64,000 bases of DNA from Janthinobacterium sp. TB1-E2 (GTDB lineage Bacteria > Pseudomonadota > Gammaproteobacteria > Burkholderiales > Burkholderiaceae_D). The notes beneath the pieces were generated by a model. The model did no database searches. It was not told the origin of the DNA and worked only from the letters and a program-made list of their open reading frames with translations. How positions within the stretch are numbered: the stretch's first letter is position 1; each line of letters opens with the position of its first letter. Positions 25,565-33,914 of the stretch are shown one piece after another. The position numbers were made by a program, and so were the translations under genes. The stretch is taken from assembly GCF_036885605.1 (NCBI RefSeq), contig NZ_CP142523.1:3534001-3598000 (forward strand), given 5' to 3'.

Positions 25565-27775
25565 ATGAATAGCACGGAACAGTACTCGATACATCCATCG
25601 ATCGGCGTTGCCCGCGTGGGCAACAGCCATGATTCGTTTTATCTGGCGCCGGAAACGATCGGCGGGCTGCCGATCGAAGTCGACAGCAACAACGATCCGC
25701 TGCTTGTTGATGGCAAGCCGGTCCGCGTTGCCCAATTCAAGGATGCGGCCGGCCGCGTGCGGCGCCAGGCAGCCAGCTTCCGCATCTACAAGTCCGTGGC
25801 GGGACGTCCCGGCGAAAAAGTCCTCGTCGACCTGCAGGACCCGAACATTGCCAAGATCGAGTGGACGGTGCACGTGGCAAACAAGAAGGCAGCGTGGTGG
25901 AACTTCATTCCCCTGCTGGGCGACCTGATGTTCGGCCCATACAACAGCTATGAAACCTGGGAAAAGACGCCGCCCGCCTGGAATCTGACGCCCACGTCCT
26001 GGACCAATCTGCGCAATGACACCGTCAAGGGAGATGAGGCACGGCAAAAACTGATCGTCGATCCGGGACCGCGCACACTCGATGCGCCGCTGGGCAAGGC
26101 CCATTTCGACAAGGATGGCGCCGGTTCCTATGCGCACGTGTCCTTCCCCGATCCGCACGCCATCACGCAAGGCTATCCGGTGCGCACGCTCGGTGAAATG
26201 CGCACGGATTCACGCGGCAACCTGCTGGTGATCGGCGCCTATGGCCGCGCGGGCGGCTCCGAAAGCATCACGGGCTTTGGCGGCGGCGATACGTGGAATG
26301 ACGACGTGGGCGATGGCCCCGTCAGCGCGACCATCCATTTCACGGATGGCAGCCCGTCCGTGGAACTGAAAGCGTGGGTGGTTATCGGCTCGCCGAAGTT
26401 CGCGCCCGAGCTGGTGAATATTTCCACCTGGGATGACGTCGTGGCCGACATGGCCATCAAATACAAGAACGCGCTGCCCGAGGCCTACGACACGGCCCGC
26501 TGGAGCGGCAGCGATGGCTGGAACCCCGACTACGTCGTCAATTACGGGCAGGACATTCAGCCCTTCCTCGCCAGGATAGGCGATTACCAGTGGGTGGCGA
26601 CGGTGCCGTCGATGACGGCCTTCATCCGTCCCAACTTCGACGTGGCCGATGCGTCGGAAGCGAACCGGCCGCAGCGCGAAAAATTCTTCAGCTATTTCAG
26701 GAAGCCGTCGGCCATCCAGCCCGGCACGGAGGAACAGGCGCCCGGATTCACCGGTGGCCAGGGCGGACAATTGTTCAGCGAAGCCACCACGGAGAACCCC
26801 GCCGCCGGCATTCCTCTCGTGCCCTTGAATTCGGGCAGCAATTCCGTGCGCAACAACGTCATCAGCAAGTTTTCCGTACTGACGGATACACAATACTTTG
26901 CCCTGCAGCAATGGGCGGCCGGCAAATTCGCCGCCGATGCGCCGGGCCTGGCCTTGCCCGGCATCGACCCGCTCGATCAGGCGGCCATCGGCAATTGCGT
27001 GGGCGAACCCATGTGCCCCGGCATCGAAGTGACGTGGAGCGTGCGCAATCCCATCATCTATGCGAAACCGTACGCCATCCTGCACCGCGTGGATGCCGAT
27101 TACGCAAAAAACGGCCTGTCGGCGGGCCGCGACGAGTGCGAACCGCTGGACTGGAACGACCCGACCGTCGGCACCGGCTGCGAACCGGGCGACCTGACCA
27201 AGCGCATGGCCATCCCGTGGCAGGCCGACTTCTATGACTGTTCCGTGCAGATGATCAACTTCGACAATCCGGACCTCGTCAAGAATCCCGACACGCTCAT
27301 CCCCGTACCGCCCACCTATTACGCCTACTGGTGGCCGCCGCAAAGCCCGTGGAACGTGATCAATGGCGCCACCACCAAGGAAGAACAGGCGCTTGCCGGC
27401 GTGCCGGCCGGCATGCAGGTGATGTACAGCCGCGGCATGAACAGTTTTTCGCAGATGATCAGCTCATGGCACTACCTCGGTTTCATCGTGAACCAGAACC
27501 AGGATGCCGAGTCGGGCCGCCAGTACCCGTATTTTGTGGAAAAGGAGCGCAATCACGCCAAGTTCGTGGCCGCCAGCGTCGGGGTCGGCAATGCCAGCAG
27601 CTTCATCACGGGCGACGATTCGAACTACCTGCCCGCGTGGTTCCTCAAGGACGAGGATCCGCAGACGGCGCCCGAGAAGGCATCGCAACTGTTTGCCAGC
27701 GGCGGCGCGCAAGTGGCCGTGCACGACACGCCGAAGAAAATCCAGCCTGCCAACCGGCGCCGGTTTTCCCATTGA
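25565..27775 (+). CDS. lodA: LodA-like CTQ-dependent amino-acid oxidase
   Basis: 736 aa, ATG 25565 with AGGGG upstream. The N-terminus YSIHPSIGVARVGNS is the invariant start of the LodA/GoxA family. These oxidases carry cysteine tryptophylquinone made from a Cys and a Trp of the chain and oxidise lysine (LodA) or glycine (GoxA), releasing H2O2 and ammonia; some are exported antibacterials. Candidate partners here are Cys559 in QADFYDCS and Trp635 in SSWHYLGFI, about 76 apart compared with 65 in Marinomonas LodA; WW at 589-590 is an alternative. No signal peptide is seen, as in other family members. Operon with lodB, overlapping by 4 nt. Confidence 0.88.
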   Translation: MNSTEQYSIHPSIGVARVGNSHDSFYLAPETIGGLPIEVDSNNDPLLVDGKPVRVAQFKDAAGRVRRQAASFRIYKSVAGRPGEKVLVDLQDPNIAKIEWTVHVANKKAAWWNFIPLLGDLMFGPYNSYETWEKTPPAWNLTPTSWTNLRNDTVKGDEARQKLIVDPGPRTLDAPLGKAHFDKDGAGSYAHVSFPDPHAITQGYPVRTLGEMRTDSRGNLLVIGAYGRAGGSESITGFGGGDTWNDDVGDGPVSATIHFTDGSPSVELKAWVVIGSPKFAPELVNISTWDDVVADMAIKYKNALPEAYDTARWSGSDGWNPDYVVNYGQDIQPFLARIGDYQWVATVPSMTAFIRPNFDVADASEANRPQREKFFSYFRKPSAIQPGTEEQAPGFTGGQGGQLFSEATTENPAAGIPLVPLNSGSNSVRNNVISKFSVLTDTQYFALQQWAAGKFAADAPGLALPGIDPLDQAAIGNCVGEPMCPGIEVTWSVRNPIIYAKPYAILHRVDADYAKNGLSAGRDECEPLDWNDPTVGTGCEPGDLTKRMAIPWQADFYDCSVQMINFDNPDLVKNPDTLIPVPPTYYAYWWPPQSPWNVINGATTKEEQALAGVPAGMQVMYSRGMNSFSQMISSWHYLGFIVNQNQDAESGRQYPYFVEKERNHAKFVAASVGVGNASSFITGDDSNYLPAWFLKDEDPQTAPEKASQLFASGGAQVAVHDTPKKIQPANRRRFSH

Positions 27776-28887
27776 GTGTCACGCCAAGCACGTCGTCATC
27801 GCGCGACTACGACGTCGTCATTGTCGGCGGCGGTGCCGCCGGCACTGCCGCCGCCCTGACCCTGGCCCGCTACACGGGCTTGCGCATCGCCTTGCTGGAA
27901 AAGCAGCTGTTCGACGATTACCGGGCCGGCGAAACGGTATCGTCGTCCATCTTTTCGATGCTGGACTTCCTGGGCGTCGGCCGCGACCTGCTGGACGGCG
28001 CCCAGCTGCCCGCGTTTTCCCATGCGGCCGCGTGGGGCAGCGCGGAGCTGATGTCGCGCGAGGCCGTCTTCAGCAGCCACGGCCACGGCTTGCACCTGGA
28101 CCGCCGACAATATGACGCCATCCTGCTCGAACAGGCGCGCCTGGCGGGCGTGGCGTTGCTGCGTCCGGCGCAACTGGTACAGCTCGAACACGGCGACCCG
28201 TGGCGTCTGCGCGTGGCGAGCGAGGGGCAGGAAACGGACCTGACGGCCCGCTACCTGATCGATTGCAGCGGCAAGCAGGCGGCCATCGTGCGCCAGCGCA
28301 AGCGTCCGATCCACACGGAAGACTCGCTGGTGGCGCTGTACGCCTATTATCAGCTGGACGAGCCGCAATTCCTGCCGCACCGCACCCTGGTGGAAACGAC
28401 GGAACATGGCTGGTATTACGCCGCGCCCCTGCCGGGCGAGCGCGTGGCGCTGGCCTTCATCACGGATGCCGACATCCTCAAGCGCCTGCGGCTGAAGGAA
28501 GCGGCGCCCTGGCGCGAGGCCGGCATGGGCACGCGCCATGTGGGCGATATCCTCGCGCGCCTGCCCCCGCCGAGCGCGCTGCGCCATTACGCCATCCACA
28601 GCCGGGTGGCGTCGCTGCCGGCCGATGAAAACTGGACGGCGGCGGGCGACGCGGCCGCCTGCTTCGACCCGATCTCGTCGCTGGGCATCGGCCAGGCCAT
28701 GGCTTCCGGCATCCATGCGGCGCGGGTGGCGGAAGCGTTCCTGGCCGACGAGCGGGGCATGGCGGCCGGTTACCGGCGCAGCGTCTTCGCCGCGTTTGAA
28801 ACCTATCTGCAGATGCGGCGCGGCTTCTACGGCGCCGAGCAGCGCTGGCGCGATGCGCCGTTCTGGCAGCGCCGGGCCGCGTCTTGA
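27772..28887 (+). CDS. lodB: LodB-like FAD-dependent quinone-cofactor maturase
   Basis: 371 aa, the usual LodB size. The only sensible start in this frame is TTG 27772, overlapping the lodA stop as TTGA; no ribosome site is visible, so translation is presumably coupled to lodA. FAD-binding motif VVIVGGGAAGTAAALTLARY near the N-terminus, CSGK in the middle and GDAAACFDPISSLGIGQAMASG near residue 295-315, as in tryptophan-halogenase-like flavoproteins. LodB proteins are needed to build the CTQ cofactor in their cognate LodA. Confidence 0.9.
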   Translation: MSVTPSTSSSRDYDVVIVGGGAAGTAAALTLARYTGLRIALLEKQLFDDYRAGETVSSSIFSMLDFLGVGRDLLDGAQLPAFSHAAAWGSAELMSREAVFSSHGHGLHLDRRQYDAILLEQARLAGVALLRPAQLVQLEHGDPWRLRVASEGQETDLTARYLIDCSGKQAAIVRQRKRPIHTEDSLVALYAYYQLDEPQFLPHRTLVETTEHGWYYAAPLPGERVALAFITDADILKRLRLKEAAPWREAGMGTRHVGDILARLPPPSALRHYAIHSRVASLPADENWTAAGDAAACFDPISSLGIGQAMASGIHAARVAEAFLADERGMAAGYRRSVFAAFETYLQMRRGFYGAEQRWRDAPFWQRRAAS

Positions 28888-29132
28888 CGCGCCCTGCAAA
28901 AAACTGAGCCAGGTCAAGAGAGCGCATGTCCACGGCCCGTTTCCGGGCCAATTCCAGCCCCGCCTTGCCATTCGCACTATAATGTTGGCACCGTGTGCGG
29001 CAGCATTGGCGGCGATAGACGGTAACAATTTCGTGTGGAGGCCGGTACAATAGCGTCTGGGCCTACACAGGGTTTCACTTTTGCCAGCAGTTGCCAGCAA
29101 CTAACCATTTTTTTGACCAGCCAACAAATACT

Positions 29133-29906
29133 ATGAGTTCGATGAATGAAGAGCGCGTTTTAAGCGTGCACCACTGGACGGATACCCTGTTCTCCTTTAC
29201 CACCACGCGCGACCCGTCGCTGCGTTTCTCGAATGGCCATTTCACCATGATCGGCCTGCGCGTCGACGGCAAGCCATTGCTGCGCGCCTACAGTATCGCC
29301 AGCGCCAATTACGAAGACCATCTGGAATTTTTCAGCATCAAGGTGCCGGGCGGTCCATTGACGTCGCGTTTGCAGCATTTGCAAGTGGGCGACACCGTCA
29401 TCGTCGGCCGCAAGCCGACGGGTACCCTGGTGTCCGATTACCTGCTGCCAGGCAAGCGCCTGTACATGCTGTCGACGGGTACGGGCCTGGCGCCTTTCCT
29501 CAGCATCGTGCGCGATCCGGACATCTACGAGCGTTTCGACCAGCTGATCCTCGTGCACGGCGTGCGCCAGGTCGATGAACTGGCTTACCACGACTTGCTG
29601 GAAGAGCATTTGCCCAAGCATGAGTTCCTGGGCGAAATGGTCAGCGACAAGCTGCGCTACTATCCGACCGTGACGCGCGAAGACTTCCGCAACATGGGCC
29701 GCATCACGGAACTGATCGAAAACGGCAAGCTGGCCGAAGACCTGGGCGTGCCGGCATTGAACCCTGCCGAAGACCGCGTGATGATCTGCGGCAGCTCGGA
29801 CATGCTGCGCGACCTGAAGGAAATGCTGGAAGCGCGTGGCTTCAAGGAAGGCAATACCTCGACGCCTGGCGACTTCGTTGTCGAGCGCGCGTTCGCCGAG
29901 AAGTAA
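29133..29906 (+). CDS. fpr: ferredoxin--NADP+ reductase
   Basis: 257 aa. MSSMNEERVLSVHHWTDTLFSFTTTRDP is the typical start of proteobacterial Fpr; an in-frame Met follows at 29142. FAD site RAYSIASANYED, FSIKVPGGPLTSRL, and NADPH site MLSTGTGLAPFLSI and MICGSSDMLRDLK. C-terminus VERAFAEK is characteristic of the subclass. It passes electrons between NADPH and ferredoxin/flavodoxin for Fe-S repair and oxidative stress. Monocistronic: a strong terminator follows. The 245 bp upstream contains no recognisable gene. Confidence 0.95.
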   Translation: MSSMNEERVLSVHHWTDTLFSFTTTRDPSLRFSNGHFTMIGLRVDGKPLLRAYSIASANYEDHLEFFSIKVPGGPLTSRLQHLQVGDTVIVGRKPTGTLVSDYLLPGKRLYMLSTGTGLAPFLSIVRDPDIYERFDQLILVHGVRQVDELAYHDLLEEHLPKHEFLGEMVSDKLRYYPTVTREDFRNMGRITELIENGKLAEDLGVPALNPAEDRVMICGSSDMLRDLKEMLEARGFKEGNTSTPGDFVVERAFAEK

Positions 29907-29935
29907 TCGGCAGCAAACTCGTAGCAAATACAGGG

Positions 29936-29976
29936 GCCCGGCCCCGCCGCTTCCCGCGGCGGCGCCGGGCTTTTTC
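29936..29976 (+). terminator. intrinsic terminator after fpr
   Basis: GCCCGGC...GCCGC / GCGGC...GCCGGGC hairpin followed by TTTTT, 30 bp after the stop codon. Confidence 0.9.
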
Positions 29977-30117
29977 ATTGCAACTTGTGCCATCAACTTG
30001 TGCCATCATTTCCTGCGCGCTCCTGACAGAAATTGTCAGTACTTTTTATTATGATTTCGGCACCCGCTGGCTAGCAAGCCAGTACTATTGATATCTCCAT
30101 CTGCGACAGGACTTTTC

Positions 30118-30693
30118 ATGACACGTGCCATCACCATTCTGACCGAGAACTTTGCCGATTGGGAAACCGCCCTGCTCAATTCCACGGCGCGGCTGTACTA
30201 CGGCTTTTACACGCAGTTCGCCACGCCGGGCGGCTTGCCCGTCACCTCGTCCGGCGGCATGCTGGTCACGCCGCAACTGGCGCTCGAAGAAATCGTGCTC
30301 GACGAACTCGACTTGCTGATGGTGTGTGGCGGCAGCTTCTGGCAAAGCGGCAAGGCGCCCGACCTGGGCCCGCTGCTGCGCGCGGCCCGCGATAAGGGCG
30401 TGGTGCTGGCCGGCATTTGCGACGGCACGCGCGTGCTGGCGCAGGCTGGCGTGCTCGACATCGTGCGCCACACCTCGAATTCGGCCGAGAACCTGATGGA
30501 TACAGGCTATGCGGGCGCGGCCCTGTACCAGGACGTGCCGTGGGCCGTGGCCGACCAGCGCGTCATCACGGCACCGGGCACGGCGCCTGTCACCTTCACC
30601 AGGGAAGTCTTGCGCGCCCTGGGCATCGCCGATGACAACCTGGCCGCTTACCTGGCCATGCACGGGGCCGAGCACGGCCAGGCAGCCCGCTAA
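30118..30693 (+). CDS. DJ-1/PfpI family protein (class I glutamine amidotransferase-like)
   Basis: 191 aa from ATG 30118 with AGGA upstream. DJ-1/PfpI fold: AITILTENFADWE at the N-terminus (Glu of the triad region), LLMVCGGSFWQSG, and the nucleophile elbow LAGICDGTRVLAQAG with Cys in ICDGT. Family members act as deglycases, isonitrile hydratases, proteases or chaperones; the exact role cannot be assigned. It is convergent with the serine hydrolase gene and overlaps its end by 4 nt. Confidence 0.88.
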   Translation: MTRAITILTENFADWETALLNSTARLYYGFYTQFATPGGLPVTSSGGMLVTPQLALEEIVLDELDLLMVCGGSFWQSGKAPDLGPLLRAARDKGVVLAGICDGTRVLAQAGVLDIVRHTSNSAENLMDTGYAGAALYQDVPWAVADQRVITAPGTAPVTFTREVLRALGIADDNLAAYLAMHGAEHGQAAR

Positions 30694-32135
30694 TTGGCAC
30701 CCAGCACGCGCAGGCGCGCCACGGCGTGCGTGTTGCCCGGGTCCAGTTCCAGCGAACGGCGGTAATGCGTGACGGCCAGCGCCGTGGCGCCGTCCGCCTC
30801 GTACGCTTCGGCCAGGCTGTCGTGGCCATTCGCCCCTTGCGGGTACAGTTGCACACCCAGCTGGAAGACGGCCACGGCCTGTTTCGGCTGCTGCCGCCCC
30901 AGCAGGCGGTAGCCCCAGGCGTTCAAGTCGTCTTCCGTGGGTTCCGGCAAGCCGTGCTGGCGCAGGATGGCCGCCAGTTTCTTGTCCAGCCCGTCGAAAC
31001 CGGCGCTGGCCGCCTGCTTGCGCAGCAAGTGCGCGGCATACGCGCCGCCGCGCTGCTGGCGCAGGGCGGGAAGATAGAAGCCGGCGACGGTATCGATCAG
31101 CTGTTCCGGCTGGCCGCCGGCCAGGTTGCTGAGGATAATGACGGCCAGGCCATCGTTCGGATACACATAAAAGGCCGAGCGGCCACCGCCGATGCCGGCC
31201 ACGGCGCGGTGGCCATCGCGGCCGATGGTGGGCCAGCCCAGCGCCCACGGCGCCGGCTTGCCGTCATTCAAGCTGGTCGGCTGCCACAGCCGCTCCACAC
31301 CGGCGGGCGCCAGCAAGCGTCCCGACTGCAGCGCGATGAGCCAGTTGGCCAGTTCGCCCGCATTGCTGTTGATGCCGGCCCCGGCGCGCATGAACACGGG
31401 AAAGTCTTCGATCACGTTGCGGTAGCCCTTGCCGCCCCGTTCCAGCACGTAGGAACTGGCCTTGTTGGCGACCACATCCTTCGCGTCGCCAAAGCCGCTG
31501 TGCCGCATGCCCGCCACGTCGAACTGCCGGCGCTGGATAAAAGTAGTAAAGGGCTGGCCGCCTAGCCGCTCGACCAAATGCGCCAGCAAGACGTAATTGG
31601 TCTGGTTGTAGCGGTAGCGCTGGCCAGGCGGAGCTTCCACGGCCAGTGCCTGCACGGCGGTCCACGCCGCATCGGCATCGTCCGGCTGCGGCCCCACGAG
31701 CTTGCCGCTACGCTGGTCCAGCACGTCGGGCAAGCCCGAGGTATGGTTGAGTAATTGGGTCACCGTCACGGCTTGCCAGGCGACAGGCAAGTCTGTCAGG
31801 TACTGGCCGACCGGTGCGGCCAGGTCGATCTTGCCCTCTTGCACCAGCTGCATCACGGCCACGCCCGCAAACGCTTTCGTTGCCGAGTTGATGGAAAACA
31901 GGCTCGTGTCCGTCACGGGCACCTCGTATTGCAGACTGGCCAGGCCGAAGTTGCGCTTCAACACAACCTTGCCATGCTGTATCACGGCCAGTTGCAAACC
32001 GGGAATCTGGCGCTCCTGCATTTCGCTGCGCACGAAGGCGGCAACATCGTGTTCAGCGAGGGACGCCTGCGCATGGCTGGCGGGAACGGCGGCAAGCGCC
32101 ATGACGAGCAGGACGGATGGCAGGCATGGCTTCAC
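30690..32135 (-). CDS. serine hydrolase (beta-lactamase class C-like) with C-terminal TPR-like tail
   Basis: 481 aa with signal peptide (cleaved after SHAQA). Beta-lactamase/transpeptidase fold: SxxK motif in INSATKAFAG, YNQTNYVLL in the position of YxN (Gln in place of Asn, as often in this group), and an HRAVAGIGGGRSAFY segment in the third-motif area. Residues after about 400 (QAVAVFQLGVQLYPQGANGHDSLAEAYEADGATALAVTHYRRSLELDPG) form one to two TPR-like repeats. Periplasmic esterase or peptidase; no evidence for antibiotic hydrolysis. Confidence 0.85.
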   Translation of the reverse strand: MKPCLPSVLLVMALAAVPASHAQASLAEHDVAAFVRSEMQERQIPGLQLAVIQHGKVVLKRNFGLASLQYEVPVTDTSLFSINSATKAFAGVAVMQLVQEGKIDLAAPVGQYLTDLPVAWQAVTVTQLLNHTSGLPDVLDQRSGKLVGPQPDDADAAWTAVQALAVEAPPGQRYRYNQTNYVLLAHLVERLGGQPFTTFIQRRQFDVAGMRHSGFGDAKDVVANKASSYVLERGGKGYRNVIEDFPVFMRAGAGINSNAGELANWLIALQSGRLLAPAGVERLWQPTSLNDGKPAPWALGWPTIGRDGHRAVAGIGGGRSAFYVYPNDGLAVIILSNLAGGQPEQLIDTVAGFYLPALRQQRGGAYAAHLLRKQAASAGFDGLDKKLAAILRQHGLPEPTEDDLNAWGYRLLGRQQPKQAVAVFQLGVQLYPQGANGHDSLAEAYEADGATALAVTHYRRSLELDPGNTHAVARLRVLGAN

Positions 32136-32220
32136 GATGCGGCTTTCGGCAAGAGAAAACGGAACTGCAGCATCCCATACCTATTTGTCAACGTCAACGA
32201 TAATCTTGCCAGTAAGAAAG

Positions 32221-32550
32221 TTACTCGTCCAGCCACACATCCTCGTACCCTTCCCGGTCGAGAATGAACTTGGCACCGCTGGGCAAGGCCAGGTAATCGA
32301 CCACCTGCGGCAGCATCTCGTGCAGGTGTTCCGCATGCAGGGGCTGGTAAAAGCCGCTGGCGTCGTCGTGTTCACCGCAATGGATAAACCAGCTGATCGT
32401 GCCATTTTCCGGCAGCTCGATGCGCGTGCCGTAGATGGGCGACTGCGCCAGGCTGCCGATGGCCAGGGCCACCATGGGTTCGGGCGCTTGCGCCGGCAGG
32501 CCGAATTTGTCGCAGATGCGCTGCTGTTTTTCGCTGATCAGTTCAGTCAT
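32221..32550 (-). CDS. Imm33-like immunity/housekeeping domain protein (DUF2185-like)
   Basis: 109 aa. The sequence SWFIHCGEHDDASGFYQPLHAEHLHEMLPQVVDYLALPSG followed by GYEDVWLDE matches my recollection of the Imm33 (DUF2185) domain, found in immunity proteins of polymorphic toxins but also as a stand-alone cytosolic protein. The start at 32550 has no strong ribosome site; the upstream gene ends 7 bp before it, so translation is probably coupled. No toxin gene is next to it. Confidence 0.6.
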   Translation of the reverse strand: MTELISEKQQRICDKFGLPAQAPEPMVALAIGSLAQSPIYGTRIELPENGTISWFIHCGEHDDASGFYQPLHAEHLHEMLPQVVDYLALPSGAKFILDREGYEDVWLDE

Positions 32551-32557
32551 AGGGTCT

Positions 32558-32941
32558 TCAGGATCCGATATATTGGTAGTGGAGGCGCAGCGCGCCATCG
32601 TGACCGGACATTTCCAGGTGCAGGATCGCTTCGCCCGGCTTGCCATCGGCCAGCAGCCGGCACTCCAGGCCCAGCGCTCCAGCGTCGGTGGCATACACGT
32701 CGACGCCGGGACGACCACCCTTGCCCGGCACGAAGGCTTGCGCCAGCGGCGGCAGGGACAATGCTTGGCTCGCCGCAAAATAGCTGTCGAGCATCTCGAA
32801 GACCTCGTCGGCCACGGCCGGCGACAGGCCCCAGTCGCGTTGCAGCGCAACAGGATCGCGCCCGTCGAGCGTCTGCACGAAGGCCGCGGCTTGCGCATAT
32901 GCCAGCTGACGCAGGCTGTCGGTAACTGCCATTTCCATCAT
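32558..32941 (-). CDS. small protein of unknown function, operon partner of the Imm33-like gene
   Basis: 127 aa; ATG 32941 has AGGAG 5 nt upstream on the minus strand. The first half is helical (DSLRQLAYAQAAAFVQTLDGRDPVALQRDWGLSPAVADEVFEMLDSYF), the second is beta-rich (GRPGVDVYATDAGALGLECRLLADGKPGEAILHLEMS) and ends LHYQYI. The layout resembles small SUKH/NTF2-like accessory proteins around immunity loci, but I cannot assign a family. Confidence 0.65.
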   Translation of the reverse strand: MMEMAVTDSLRQLAYAQAAAFVQTLDGRDPVALQRDWGLSPAVADEVFEMLDSYFAASQALSLPPLAQAFVPGKGGRPGVDVYATDAGALGLECRLLADGKPGEAILHLEMSGHDGALRLHYQYIGS

Positions 32942-33147
32942 GTGGCTCCTGCCTTGTCCATTCAACAGGCGCCATTATAGTGCGTGGCCGCGCGCCTAGG
33001 CTATCCGTTTGCCATCCATAATCAAACGGCTTTCCGCTCATTTAAAATTCCATGCTTATTGTTTATCGCACTGCAATAATATAAATGGACCGCGTGATAT
33101 TTTGTGAGTATTCCTAAAAGATAATCTCGAATACGATTGATTTTCAA

Positions 33148-33176
33148 TTGACGCTTATTTATTTCGGCGCTAATAT
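33148..33176 (+). promoter_or_regulatory. sigma-70 promoter of the RiPP precursor genes
   Basis: -35 TTGACG (33148-33153), 17-bp spacer, -10 TAATAT (33171-33176). The predicted start near 33183 gives a leader of about 58 nt. The 33030-33200 stretch is visibly more A+T-rich than its surroundings and contains no gene. Confidence 0.7.
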
Positions 33177-33240
33177 CGAATGGCCATATACCATGGCATA
33201 CAGCGCAAGCAGTACTTAACCATCACAAGAGGATAGTACA

Positions 33241-33429
33241 ATGCAAAATCAAACCAAATTGTTCGCATTCAAACTGGCTGAAAAACAGGTACAGAAACAG
33301 GCGGCGCCCGCCACCGCCTGGAAAGTGCGCGACGGCGTCGCCGTGGCCGGTTGCACCGCCGTGGGCACGAATGATCAATATCGTGACTCTTCCCGCCTCA
33401 GGCCGAACGACAGCGGCCAGTATTGCTGA
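33241..33429 (+). CDS. RiPP precursor peptide 1 (graspetide-type candidate)
   Basis: 62 aa, ATG with AGAGG 8 nt upstream. Leader part begins MQNQTKLFAFKLAEK; the LFAFKLAEK motif, shared with peptide 2, recalls the helical recognition motif of microviridin leaders. A variable hinge (QVQKQAAPATA) leads to the candidate core WKVRDGVAVAGCT..G, RDSSR..PNDSG and terminal QYC. Exactly two Cys, one being the last residue. The core offers Asp, Ser, Thr and Lys for ATP-grasp ester/amide bonds. The MvdD-like ligase is encoded 0.5 kb downstream. Confidence 0.8.
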   Translation: MQNQTKLFAFKLAEKQVQKQAAPATAWKVRDGVAVAGCTAVGTNDQYRDSSRLRPNDSGQYC

Positions 33430-33448
33430 TCTTCGCAGCACCCTGGAA

Positions 33449-33472
33449 CCTCGCCCTTGGCGGGGTTTTATT
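33449..33472 (+). terminator. intrinsic terminator after precursor 1
   Basis: CCTCGCC-CTT-GGCGGGG (one G-U pair) followed by TTTTATT, 20 bp after the stop codon. It would limit read-through from the first precursor gene. Confidence 0.75.
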
Positions 33473-33489
33473 CCAATCCCGACTTGATG

Positions 33490-33525
33490 AATTGGCGCCA
33501 ATTGCGGCGCAGTATATTTCTGCGC
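33490..33525. repeat. palindrome and hairpin between the two precursor genes
   Basis: AATTGGCGCCAATT (33490-33503) is a perfect 14-bp palindrome; right after it GCGCAG-N7-CTGCGC (33507-33525) forms a 6-bp hairpin. They lie where a promoter or operator for precursor 2 would be. No confident -35/-10 pair was found in this 224-bp gap. Confidence 0.5.
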
Positions 33526-33653
33526 GCGGCATTCATAATAAATACCAACATTAACTGATTCTTTATCGACGAAGAATTTTAAAATCCGGCATTTAAAAAC
33601 CGGCGCCACTGGATACTCAATAAGCGGCACTTAACCACGACAAGAGGATGACA

Positions 33654-33848
33654 ATGCAAAAACAGAATCAAACCAAGCTGTTTGCTTTCAAACTGGCGGA
33701 GAAAGAAGCAGACAAGGAAGTCAAGCAACCATGGCAGGTGCGCGATGGCGTAGCCGTGGCCGGCTGCACGTATTACGGCGATCCGGAAGATTACAATCTG
33801 CGCGACAGTTCGCGTTTTTCCCCAAACGATACGGGCGTGTATTGCTGA
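33654..33848 (+). CDS. RiPP precursor peptide 2 (graspetide-type candidate)
   Basis: 64 aa. ATG 33654 is preferred because AGAGG is 6 nt upstream; the ATG at 33648 abuts it. Same plan as peptide 1: QNQTKLFAFKLAEK leader, hinge (EADKEVKQ), then W.VRDGVAVAGCT..G, RDSSR..PND.G and terminal VYC. Differences concentrate in the hinge and in short core windows (YYGDPEDYNL against AVGTNDQY). Two Cys only, in the same places. The sequence before the start also resembles that before peptide 1 (ACTTAACCA..ACAAGAGGAT), so the whole unit is a duplication. Confidence 0.8.
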   Translation: MQKQNQTKLFAFKLAEKEADKEVKQPWQVRDGVAVAGCTYYGDPEDYNLRDSSRFSPNDTGVYC

Positions 33849-33863
33849 TACCCTAGCCAACTG

Positions 33864-33889
33864 AAGGCCTTGCCACGGCAAGGCCTTTT
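33864..33889 (+). terminator. intrinsic terminator after precursor 2
   Basis: AAGGCCTTGC-CACG-GCAAGGCCTT, a perfect 10-bp stem, followed by TTTTACTTTCC, 16 bp after the stop and 26 bp before the ATP-grasp gene. Partial read-through would keep enzymes low relative to precursors. Confidence 0.8.
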
Positions 33890-33914
33890 ACTTTCCTTCC
33901 CCGCAGGCCCCTGA

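Noticed and set aside
30690..32135. antibiotic-resistance beta-lactamase
   Set aside because: The family includes many esterases and peptidases, the YxN position is Gln-bearing, and a TPR-like tail is present; resistance cannot be claimed.
33473..33640. separate promoter for the second precursor
   Set aside because: Only weak, poorly spaced -10-like elements (TAAAAT) without a matching -35; not supported enough to list.
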